Assembly (NCBI GenBank): GCA_965208745.1
Contig: CBDBPN010000004.1
Coordinates: 3,658,001 to 3,722,000 of the forward strand
From: VXNE01 sp965208745
GTDB lineage: Bacteria; Pseudomonadota; Gammaproteobacteria; Pseudomonadales; Azotimanducaceae
Reading direction: 5' to 3'
Length of the DNA stretch: 64,000 nucleotides
Positions 44,655-54,800 of this stretch are shown here, piece by piece (position 1 is the stretch's first letter; the number at the start of each line of letters is the position of its first letter). A model generated the notes under the pieces. The model did not search any database, was not told where the DNA came from, and worked only from the letters and a program-made list of their open reading frames with translations. A program made the translations under genes and the position numbers.

Positions 44655-46736
44655 ATGTTGATCTTCATGGATGAACACAGAAAACGTGCATCGGTTCCCC
44701 GCCGGCTGTCGGCGCGCGGCGTCGGTTTGGCTCTGGCGCTGATGCTGACCGGCTGCGCCAGCCTCAGGGTCGCGCCGCTCCCGGAGCCCTTGCGCGAACC
44801 GAAACCACTTCCGGAGGCCCCCTCTGACGAAGCCCCCGAGGAGGCGGAGGAGGGCACGACCATCACCTCGACCCCCGGCGTGGTCATCCAGCGCACTGTC
44901 GCCGAAGGCATCGCGGACCGCCTCGGCGAGAACCTCACGGGACCGCCGATCACGGTCAGTTTCTACGACGTGCCTATTGTGACCTTCATTAACGAGGTCT
45001 TTGCCGAACGCCTGGGCATGTCCTTCACCCTGGGCGCCGGCCTTTCGGACAAACAGGACTTGGTCACGCTGCGCCTGACGGAACCCGTCTCCCCCAGCCA
45101 GCTTTTCTCCACGGCGCGGCGCGTGCTCCAGGACTATGGCGTGGATCTCCGCGAGATCGACGGCGTGCTCAGCTTCGCCGCCGACCAGGAGATCACGTCC
45201 GGAGATATCCCGCTCCTGATAAGCGGCCGTACTCTGCCGGCCGTGCCACCTACGCACCGCGTCGTCTTTCAGCTCGTGCCTTTGCACGTGGTCCAGCCGC
45301 GAATGGTGATCGGCCTGCTGAGCGAGGCCATGGCCGGGCAAGACCTGGAGATCTCGAATGAGGCCCTGCGCAGCGCGCTGCTGCTGCGCGGAAGCGTTGA
45401 GATGGTGACGCGCGCGGCGGAGCTGATCGAGGTGCTCGACCAGCCGCTCTTGCGCGGCCGCTTCGGCATGATCATCGAACCCGGCTTCCTGCTTGCCCAG
45501 GACATGGCGAACGATCTCGCCGCCGTGCTCAAGGCGGAGGGTTACAACACACTGGTGGGCGACGGCTTCGGCGGGAGCATCGTCTTGCTCCCACTGGACT
45601 CGGTGAACAAGCTGGTCGTGTTCGCGCAGGACCAGGCGACCCTCGACCACGTGAGGCAGTGGGCGCGCACCCTCGACGCGGAGCGGGAGGCGACGATCGA
45701 GAACGCCGTCTTCACCTACGAGGTGCAGAACACGCAGGCGGAAAGCCTGAGCGACACGTTGGACAGAATCCTCACCGATGGGACCGGCGGTCCCCAAGAG
45801 CAAACGGGGCTGTCGGGTGCGCTCGGCGAGGAGGACTCCCGCGGCTCGGGCCGAATAGTGGTCGACGAGAACCGCAACATGCTGCTCTTCCGTGGCTCCG
45901 GCAGGGAGTGGGCGGAGCTGCGTGCGGTGATCGATCAGCTTGACAAGCCCGTTCCCTCGGTGCTCATCGAGGTGCTGATCGCCGAGATCACCCTGGGCGA
46001 CGAGCAGGAGTCCGGTATCGAGTTCCTGTTTCGGAACGGCATCGGCAGCGACCGCAGCATCACCACCCGCACCCTGGACGCCCTCGGCGTGAAGGCGAAG
46101 GCGTTGTCGCTCACGCTGGACAGCGCGGGGACGACCCGGGCGGTCCTCAACACGTTCTACGAGGACAGCCGCGTCGCGATCCGGTCGAGCGCCCGCCTGA
46201 TGGTGAAGAGCGGCGAGTCCGCCACGTTCGATGCGGGCAACGAGATCCCGACCATAACGCAACTCTCGGACGCTGGTACCCAGGCGGCTGGCTCGACCAA
46301 TGTGCTGCAACAGGTGAGCTACCGCAAGACCGGAGTCGTGCTCGAGATCGAGCCGGTCGTCCAGGCCAGCGGACTGGTGGACCTCACCATCTCCCAGGAA
46401 CTGAGCGAGGCCCAGCCCACGGCCGCGACCAGCCTCGACGGCACGCCCACGATCCTGACTCGCCGTATCAACACGAGCCTCACCCTGCGCGATGGCGGCT
46501 CGCTGCTGATGGGCGGCTTGGTGTCCAACAGCCAGAGCGAGGGCCAGGGAGGCGTCCCGGGCGTGTCCAAGGTCCCGCTGCTCGGGCGGTTGTTCCGCAA
46601 GGACACGTTCCGGGAGGACCGGACCGAACTCGCGATCCTCGTCATCCCCTACGTCGTGGCCGATCACGCTGAGGGCCGGGAACTGACGGAGCGCATCAAG
46701 GCCGGGCTGGACCTCCATCGCCAGTTTCTGCGATGA
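44655..46736 (+). CDS. Secretin (GspD/PilQ-like) lipoprotein
   Basis: 693 residues from ATG 44655 (ACGGAG before it). A lipobox (LTGCAS, Cys about 34) anchors the N-terminus after an unusually long N-region. N0/N1-like domains follow (ITVSFYDVPIVTFINEVFAE), then N-domain repeats and the secretin core (VPSVLIEVLIAEITLGDEQE to GGLVSNSQSEGQGGVPGVSK and VPLLGRLFRKDTFREDRTEL). It forms the outer-membrane channel of type II secretion or pilus machines. No ATPase or pilin genes are in the window, so which machine is unclear. Confidence 0.92.
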   Translation: MLIFMDEHRKRASVPRRLSARGVGLALALMLTGCASLRVAPLPEPLREPKPLPEAPSDEAPEEAEEGTTITSTPGVVIQRTVAEGIADRLGENLTGPPITVSFYDVPIVTFINEVFAERLGMSFTLGAGLSDKQDLVTLRLTEPVSPSQLFSTARRVLQDYGVDLREIDGVLSFAADQEITSGDIPLLISGRTLPAVPPTHRVVFQLVPLHVVQPRMVIGLLSEAMAGQDLEISNEALRSALLLRGSVEMVTRAAELIEVLDQPLLRGRFGMIIEPGFLLAQDMANDLAAVLKAEGYNTLVGDGFGGSIVLLPLDSVNKLVVFAQDQATLDHVRQWARTLDAEREATIENAVFTYEVQNTQAESLSDTLDRILTDGTGGPQEQTGLSGALGEEDSRGSGRIVVDENRNMLLFRGSGREWAELRAVIDQLDKPVPSVLIEVLIAEITLGDEQESGIEFLFRNGIGSDRSITTRTLDALGVKAKALSLTLDSAGTTRAVLNTFYEDSRVAIRSSARLMVKSGESATFDAGNEIPTITQLSDAGTQAAGSTNVLQQVSYRKTGVVLEIEPVVQASGLVDLTISQELSEAQPTAATSLDGTPTILTRRINTSLTLRDGGSLLMGGLVSNSQSEGQGGVPGVSKVPLLGRLFRKDTFREDRTELAILVIPYVVADHAEGRELTERIKAGLDLHRQFLR

Positions 46737-46973
46737 TCCTCATGGAGCGGCCTCGCCGATGCGGAGTCACGGAGAACTTTTGGAACCGGATCAACGGTTT
46801 GCGGTGCCGAGCGCGGATGCAGAAAACCCGGCACCGGCCCTTGGCGATTTTCCGAAAAAGGGGTTGCCATTCCCCAAACGCTATGGATAATGGCGACCAA
46901 GCTGCGTGGCGTTGGGGGGGTTCCCCGGCCAGATGGCTGAATCAGCGTTAGTTGGGACTACTTGGAGAAACGA
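46737..46973. other. Promoter region between secretin and secreted protein
   Basis: 237 bases, locally AT-richer, containing one promoter (46864-46891) and a G7 run (46915-46921 area). No small gene is convincing. Confidence 0.5.
46864..46891 (+). promoter_or_regulatory. Sigma70-like promoter
   Basis: TTGCCA (46864-46869) and GATAAT (46886-46891) with a 16-base spacer, 83 bases before the ATG at 46974. Together with GGAGA and a strong terminator after the gene, it suggests high independent expression. Confidence 0.6.
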
Positions 46974-48539
46974 ATGCTCTTCAAAAAGACTTTGAAGGTT
47001 GCCTTGGCAACCGCGCTATGGATGGTGCCCCTTCTGGGCGCCAATTCGGCCATGGCCCAAGCTGTGAGCACGCTGCCGATGTACTCGGCGGAGACGCTCA
47101 GGAATACCGGAACGGCCGCGCGGCCGAAGTACGGCATCAACAACTCCCCCACCACGGATGTCGACCCGATGAGGGCGGTGGTCGCGCTCGCCCCGCGGGC
47201 CAGGTATCGCCTCGTTAACGCTGGGGCCGGTGAGGACCAGGTGTTCATCCGCGTGGCTGCGACTGGTGTTTTGAGGTTTGAACGTGCGCCAGTGGTGGTT
47301 ATTGGACACCGGGCTCCTGGCACGACCACGACCGACTACACCACCAACACTGCTCTCGGCACTTCTGCTCCGTCCGCGGACGGCATGGGTGCCTACATCT
47401 ACACGGTGGCTGCGGCGCAGACCAACCCGTTTGACGTCAGGGTGGAGATCGGTGCCACGAGCGGCGATGACGACGCGGCCGTGAGCGGGCCCGGTAACGG
47501 TGGCGTGATGGTGTCCGTCTACAGAGGTGCGGAGGACGCCAACTTTGGGGAAGGCGCGACCGACTCTTCCGCCAGTAAGGAACTGCTTTCGGTGAGGCAC
47601 AGCGTCGTGGTGAAGACTGCAAGTGCTTCGCCTGAGCTACACACCGCCACGGCGACCTCGCGGTTCACGAAGCTCGATGGCTTCACGACGCGGACGAGCC
47701 CCTACGAAGTCAACTTCGGCGGCTTCGACATCCAGGTGACGGACTCGCACCGCACTCCCAATGGCCAGACGATAGCGGAGGTCGCTGAGGCGACCGCCAC
47801 GTCTACGCCGTGGGCGCAGACGGGCGTCAACGGGGGCACGCGCTTCTACGGTGACGGCGGATGGGCATTCGCCTCTGGCTTCCGGTTGGCCGGAACCCCC
47901 ACCGGGGGCACGGTCGCCTCCTGCGCCGGCTCTGGGCCGGACGGCAGCGACCCGGGACCGCAGGACGGCGATGGCGCCGGGATCATGTCCAGCCCGCTGA
48001 GCGAAGAAGACCCGACGGACGACGTGATGGGCGGCATCAAGGAAGATCCCTGGGTACTCTGCGTCACGATCAGCAACGAGAACGAGGAGACCATTCCTGA
48101 GGGTGTCTACAATCTGGACGTGAATCTGTCGCTGACGACCGCCCAGGCCGCCGTGCAGGACTTCCCGCCGAACAGCAAGGCCGGCCTCACCATCGCGGTC
48201 ATCGGACATGACGGTACTACGGTGCAGATTCCGTTCGTCACCTCGTACGACGGCTATACCCAGCGTATCGTGATCGTCAACCGCAACAAGGTGGACGTGA
48301 GCTACGCACTGGAGTTCCGCGCCGAGGGTGACGGGATGATCGACGGCTCGAACCCGCACGAAGGGATGCTGATGGCTGGTCAGGCCACGGTCCTCAAGGT
48401 CGCCGACTTGGTGACGTTGAGCAGCCCGACCCGGGCCTCGGCGACCCTTACCGTGGCGGCGAAATCCGCCACCATCGACGTAGCGACGACGATGGTCAAC
48501 AAGATGGACCAGTCGACCGACACGGTGGTTCTCGACTAG
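46974..48539 (+). CDS. Secreted protein of unknown function, S-layer-like composition
   Basis: 521 residues from ATG 46974, preferred over a TTG at 46962 because GGAGA lies 5-9 bases upstream. A clear signal peptide (KKTLKVALATALWMVPLLGA, cleavage after NSAMA) is followed by Thr/Ala/Asp-rich beta-type sequence with few Cys (two, near 320 and 365). The C-terminal 150 residues look Ig-like (VYNLDVNLSLTTAQAAVQDF, then VIGHDGTTVQIPFVTSYDGY). The composition and own promoter/terminator fit an abundant surface protein. No family is recognised. It may be a substrate of the adjacent secretin (inference). Confidence 0.72.
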   Translation: MLFKKTLKVALATALWMVPLLGANSAMAQAVSTLPMYSAETLRNTGTAARPKYGINNSPTTDVDPMRAVVALAPRARYRLVNAGAGEDQVFIRVAATGVLRFERAPVVVIGHRAPGTTTTDYTTNTALGTSAPSADGMGAYIYTVAAAQTNPFDVRVEIGATSGDDDAAVSGPGNGGVMVSVYRGAEDANFGEGATDSSASKELLSVRHSVVVKTASASPELHTATATSRFTKLDGFTTRTSPYEVNFGGFDIQVTDSHRTPNGQTIAEVAEATATSTPWAQTGVNGGTRFYGDGGWAFASGFRLAGTPTGGTVASCAGSGPDGSDPGPQDGDGAGIMSSPLSEEDPTDDVMGGIKEDPWVLCVTISNENEETIPEGVYNLDVNLSLTTAQAAVQDFPPNSKAGLTIAVIGHDGTTVQIPFVTSYDGYTQRIVIVNRNKVDVSYALEFRAEGDGMIDGSNPHEGMLMAGQATVLKVADLVTLSSPTRASATLTVAAKSATIDVATTMVNKMDQSTDTVVLD

Positions 48540-48582
48540 GCGAGCAGCTAGAACCCAGGCGTCTGCAGGCGCCAAGGTTCGG

Positions 48583-48610
48583 AAGGAGGGCGTGAGCCCT
48601 CCTTTTTTTT
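48583..48610 (+). terminator. Strong intrinsic terminator
   Basis: A 9-bp perfect stem AAGGAGGGC/GCCCTCCTT with loop GTGA is followed by a T8 run, 44 bases after the secreted-protein stop. The best terminator in the window. Confidence 0.92.
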
Positions 48611-48809
48611 GCCTGCGTGAAGCGCGGGACACACATGCCACGCGTCCTACATGGGCGTAGGCGTATGCCTACAGAGAAGAAGGATCCAAATGGAGGGGAC
48701 AAACGCCAGGTAGTCTGTTTCCGTGCCCGGGCGCGAAGTTTCCCTTGGAGCCCGGGCGTTCGTTTTGAGCGGGAACTCGGTCGTATGATTTCATCGTCCC
48801 CGGGTAGCT
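48611..48809. other. Intergenic with GCCCGGGC inverted repeats
   Basis: About 200 bases. Two GCCCGGGC palindromes (near 48725 and 48752) can pair around an AT-rich loop, a second possible transcription stop. No gene was identified. Confidence 0.4.
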
Positions 48810-51800
48810 ATGCGCACACGAGATCCGAGTGTTGTGAGCAGTACGCGGGGCCGTGTTTCGGCTGTGGTGGCGTGCATCTTCGCGGGCGCAACGACTTTCA
48901 GTGCCACGCCGGCGGAAATCCACGTACCGCTGCTGCCCGCCGCCTCGGCCACGGGGTTCCAAGGTTTCGTCCGCGTCATCAACCATTCGGAGATCCCTGG
49001 CGAGGTCGCCATCGACGCCTTCGACGACGCGGGCCGTTGGTTCGGTCCCGTGCTCCTCTCGGTGCCGGCCGCAGGGGCCGTCCACTTCAACGCCGATGAC
49101 CTTGAGCGCGGGAACGCGGCGAAAGGGCTGACGGGCCGAACGGGATCGGGGGCCGGCGACTGGCGGCTCGTGATGTCGAGCGCGCTGGACGTCGAGGCAC
49201 TCGTCTACGTCCGTGCGCCCGACGGGTTCCTCACCGCGATGAACGACGTGGTTCCAAGCCGGGGGAACCTCCATCGCGTGCCTGTCTTCAACCCCGGGAG
49301 CAATGTCGCGCAGCGGAGCAGGCTGCGCTTGGTCAATCCGGGACGGACGCCGGTTGGGGTCGCTATCGAGGGCGTGGACGACGCGGACGCGTCACCGGGT
49401 GGTCCTGTGCGACTCTCGGTGGCGGCCGGAGCATCCCGGACGGTCTGGGCGGACGAACTGGAGACGGGAGTCTCGAGCCTGGATGGCGCCCTTGGCGATG
49501 GCGTCGGCAAATGGCGACTGACCATCGGGGCCGACGGACCGATCTTCGTCATGGGCCTGCTCGCGAGCCCCACCGGGCACATCACCAACCTGTCGGGGGC
49601 GCCTCATCGCGGGAACGCGCTGGTTTCGGCTGCAGCATTCCGGGACGCGCTGGCGGAAGAGGGCGAGGGACCGGAGATGGTCCGCATCCGGGATGGGAGC
49701 TTTCGCAGGGGCTGCCTGACGGGTACGGACTGTCGCAGTGACGAGTCACCGGTGCAAAGGGTGACCCTTGCCCAGGGCTTCGCGATCTCCCGCCACGAAA
49801 TCACGTTCGCGGATTGGGAGGCGTGTGTCGCCGGGGGAGGCTGCAATGGCTATGTGCCGGACGACGAGGGGTGGGGTCGGGGCCGGCGACCCGTCATCAA
49901 CGTGAGCTGGGAAGACGCGGAGGCCTACGCGTCCTGGCTGTCCCGCAGCACGGGCGCCGAATACCGGCTGCCGAACGAGGCGGAGTGGGAGTACGCCGCA
50001 CGGGCGGGAACGGGGACGCCCTACTCCTGGGGAGAGGAAGTCGGCCAGGGTCGCGCGAACTGCGCCGAGGAGCATTGCCGGGACGGATTCCCGAACACGG
50101 CCCCGGTGGGCAGTTTCCCGGCCAACCGCTGGGGCCTCCATGACATGCACGGCAACGTGCAGGAGTGGGTCCAGGATTGCTACGATAACTTTGCTTCCTA
50201 CGAACGTGCTCCGACAGACGGCAGCGCATGGGAGTTCGACGACTGCGGCCGCCGCATGCACCGAGGAGGTTCCTGGGAGAGCAGCCCTCCGTACCTGCGC
50301 GCGGCGAGTCGGGGGCGTGATGCCGTTGAAGTGCGGAGCAATGGCCTCGGCTTTCGTGTGGCGCGGTCCCTGAGGGCCGGGCGCCCGGCCGTGGTCCCGT
50401 TGTTTCCCCTGGCTTCGGACCGCGGCCCGCAGGGTTTCGTCCGCGTCATCAACTATTCCGCCCGGGCGGGTGACATTCGTATCGATGTATACGACGACGC
50501 GGGTCGAGCATTCGGCCCCCTGACACTGTCCCTCGAGCCCGGGGCAACCGCGTATTTCAACTCTGAAGACCTCGAGGCCGGTAACCCGGACAAGGGCCTC
50601 TCGGGCGGCGTGGGGCTGGGTACAAGCCAGTGGCGGCTGGAACTCTCGAGTTCCCTGGACTTTGAGGCGCTGTCGTACCTTAGAACGCCCGACGGCTTCC
50701 TGACCGCCATGCAGGACGTGGCGCCCGCCCTTGACGACCGGCACCGGATAGCCATCTTCAACCCGGGCAGCAACCGGTCGCAACGGAGCGTCCTCAGGCT
50801 GATCAATCCGGGCACGGACACCGCTCGGGTCGTGATCGAGGGCGTGGATGACTCTGGACGGTCGCCCGGCGAACCGGTACGCGTGTCCCTCCCGGCGGGA
50901 GCGGCCCGGAACCTCGCAGCCTGGGAGCTGGAGGAGGGTGGTTCAGGGTTGCGGGGCGCCCTTGGCGACGGCGCCGGCAAGTGGCGGCTGTCCATCGAGT
51001 CTGACCGACCAATCCTCGCCGTGAGCGTGCTCGAGAGCCCGACCCGCCACCTCACGAACCTGTCGGGCGCTCCGCGGCGCGGACTGTCCCCGGAGGTGTT
51101 CGACGAGCGGATCTCCGGCGACATCGTGGACGGGAAGTGCCTGGGCTGCCACGTCGTTGGAGGGGAGGCGGGCGACACGCGACTCGTCTTCCAGCCCTCC
51201 GCCGTGTCGAACCGTCGCGCTCTCAACCGACGGGCCTTCCGCGCCTTTCTGGCCGAAGTGGTCGATGGTGTGGGCGTGTTATTGCGGAAGGTCCGGGGAG
51301 TGGACCATGACGGCGGCCTGCAGTTGCGCGAAGCCTCGCGCGATTACGCCGACCTCCAGTGGTTCCTTGAGCTGCTCGGCGAGGAGTCTTTACTTGGCCG
51401 TCGGATCGGGGAGAACGCCGTCGACTACGACGGCGACGGGATGGCCAACCCGGACGATCGCGACGACGACAACGACGGCGTGGCGGACACTCGTGATGCC
51501 TTCCCGGGCAATGCCTCCGAGTGGGCGGACACCAATGGCAACGGACGGGGCGACAACGGGGAGTTCCTGCTGGCGGGCCGGAATCCTCCGCGCGGTCCGG
51601 ACCCCGTGGAGATCGCGGGCGAGGCCAGTCTGGGCGCGCCCCTCCAAGGCGGCCGGATCGACATTACGGCGGTCAATGGATCGCCCATCGCCTCAACGCG
51701 CACGGCCAGGGATGGGTCGTTTTCGATCACGCTGAGTGAGGCGTTGCTCCCGGACTGGTTCCTGGTCCGGGCCTCGCTCGGCGCCGTCGACCAGGTCAGC

Positions 51801-54800
51801 GACGACGGCCAGGACGTACTGGAAGTCGCCAACCATGGCAGTTTCCGCGCATACGTCGGCAAGCGTCACCTGGACATGGGCAGGCTCCGGGTGAGCCCGT
51901 GGACGGAGATCGCCTTCCAGGAGGTACTCCTGCGCCATCCGCTACAACGGGGACTGCCGAACGTCCGGGACGCGGCCGAGATCCTGGATGGTATTGCTGC
52001 GACGTTCCCGGACGGCGGCCGATACGACTCCCTGGTGGTCGACGGGGTGTCCTCCGTCACGGCCGATACGCTCGAGGCCCTGGAAAGGGGCATCGTCTCC
52101 GCCATTCTTTCCGGGGCGGGGCCGAACGAGATCGCGAAACGCGTCGAGATGTTCCGCATCCGGGATCGGGAGGACGGTATCGTCGAGGCGGGTTCGGAGC
52201 TGCGTCGTGTGGCCACGGTGGACGGAACGCGTGTCCTTTCCGTGTTCTCCCGGGAGGACGCGAACGATTTGCCGGAAGTGCGGCAAACGTATGTGACCGC
52301 CCAAGGAGCCTTGGTCGGAACGCGTTTCTCCCGGCTGAACGAAACAGACAGCGCGGTTCGCGTGGACGTCAACCATGCCGGCGGCCGGGCGATATCCCTT
52401 TCCGGCCGGAGTGAGGGCCTCAAGGACGTGCGGCACAACGCGTCCTGGCTGGAGGCGCTCGCGGAAAAGGTGGTCGCCGTCACCCCGGGCAGCACCGGTG
52501 ATGAGCTGTCGCTAGACATAGACAAGGATGTCGCGACGGCGATTTCCGACGGCCAGCTCCTGTTCCAGATCGATGGGAGCGCCCCGCGATCGGATGCATT
52601 GGCGATCATACGGGACGACCCGGTCGTGGAGTGGGACTTCATGGCGACGGGCGCGTCGATGCTCGACGACGACGGAGTCCACCGCACCCCCATCGGCGTG
52701 CGGGTACGCCTGCTGTCGAATCGCGATCTCCTGGTGATGCGGTTCTCTCGGAAAGCGGACAGGGATCGCTTCGACGGCGTGGATGGGACGTCCGCGAGGA
52801 GAGCGCTTTATCTCTGGCTCACGGAGGAGATCGGCGCTGGGCGATTCGCATACCTGGCCGGTCGGCCCTGGGTCCGGGCGCTCGCCGGGGCATACTCGAT
52901 CCATGGCCGCGCGCCACCCGTACGCTCGGCCCTAGACCCCCTCGAGGCGCTCAGGGCAGGTTCGCGCGTGCACGTCAGCCGCAGGAGCCCGCAGGCTGGT
53001 AGTGGCATCGTGCCTGGGCGGGAGTACGGACTGGAGTTCGTCTTCGATCACATGGAGACCGGGGAGCAGGGCGACACGGGAATCAGGCTGAAGATCGATC
53101 AAGACGATGCACTCGAGTACCGGATCGACGTGCCGTACACGCAGGACGATTCGCCTTCCTCGCTCCTGGCGATGTGCGAGGAAGCGGGCTACCACAGCTA
53201 CAGCCAAGGGCTCGACCGGCAGGCCGGCAAATACTACTGCCACAGGCGTGACGTGGAGCGCTCAAGCAGGTCCCTCGGCACCGTTGCGGACCTCGAGTAC
53301 GGCTTCTACTGGGTCGTCGCGCGCCAGTCGGTCGTCTTTGAGCCGCGACCCAGCCTGGTCCGGTCGGGGGAAATGGTCGCGGGCGCGGCGATGGGCCTGA
53401 AACTCGCTGACGATCAGGGGCTGCACCCGCGTGCGTCGCGCTACGAGATCGACCTCGGGGAGACAGACTTGCATCCCGCTTTCGATGTGCTGTCTGACGG
53501 CACGTCCCTCGTCCTCGACGCTCGGGCAAGTGTGGTCGGAACTCCGGTGACGCGGGACTACGTCGACTACACGTGGTCGCACGTCGTCATGGAGTCGTCT
53601 GGTCAGACGGTCACGACAGGTACCCGCGCGTTGCCTCTGCTCAGGGAGCAGGTTCGGTGGCAAGCCAGCGTGTCGAAGCCCGTCCACGTGGTGGCGCTGT
53701 CGGATCTTGGCTTGGACGGGGAACGGACCGAGATCTGGATCCGATTGGAGATGATGGCGCAGGGACGGGGTGCGACGACAACGCGGCTGGTGTCGGTCGA
53801 CGGCGACGCCTGGAACCGAAGCATCTTCGATCGCGTGCGCCAGGCGGCTGACCAGGCCGCTGGCGTCGATTTGCGGCCGGCGTTTCGATCCGGGGTCGGC
53901 GACCTGACGCTCCGGGTAGGGACTACGATGCGCCCGGTAAGGTTGCCGGCAGCCAGTGGCGGTGACGGGGAGTTGACCCATTCGATTACTAGCGAGTTGC
54001 CGCCGGGACTTCGCTACTCGGCGGGGAGTCGGCAAGTCGCCGGGACCCCGAGCCGGGCCGGCGACTGGGAGATCCGCTATCGGGCCGAGGACGAGGATGG
54101 GGACGCGGCCGAACTCCGGTTCGGGATTCGCGTGCTGGCCAGAGACGACCCGAACAGTGAACCCCGCCTGCCAGAGATCGAGAACCGGAGTTTCCGGATG
54201 GGCGAGCGGGTCTACTGGACGTTGCCGGCCGCGTCGGCGGGGGACGATCCGAAAAGCTACGACCTCCAGGGAACCCTGCCGCCCGGCCTCCGGTTCGATC
54301 TTGGCATCCGACGGCTGAGTGGGACCACGACACGGGCAGGCACGTACCCGCTGCGCTATTCCGTCATGGACCGGGACGGCGACACGGACGTCGAGCGTTT
54401 CACGGTCACGGTCCTCGAGGAAGTGGGTCCGCCATCGGCGGAAGGGTGGATCGTCGGTGACTGGTGGTACGGGTCCACCCATGAAGGCTGCAACTTGAGG
54501 GGAGATCGTCTCATAGAGGTCGCATATCAGGCCGGGGTCTACACGGTCCACACGACTGGCAGCGGGGTCGACGTGCAAGCAGACGCGGACGGCACCGTCG
54601 CTTGCAGCCAGATGTCGGCCACCACCACCCTGGACCTCCGAGGATACCCGGTGCCGTCGGACTATGGGGCGGACGACTTCCTGCGGATGTTCCACTGCGG
54701 AGAACACCTCGGGTTCGACCGCGAGGGCTGTGACACGTTCGTGTTCAAGACCTTCTCGGACGAAGAAGTGGTCGTGGAAGAGACCGTGGGAGGCGTTCTG

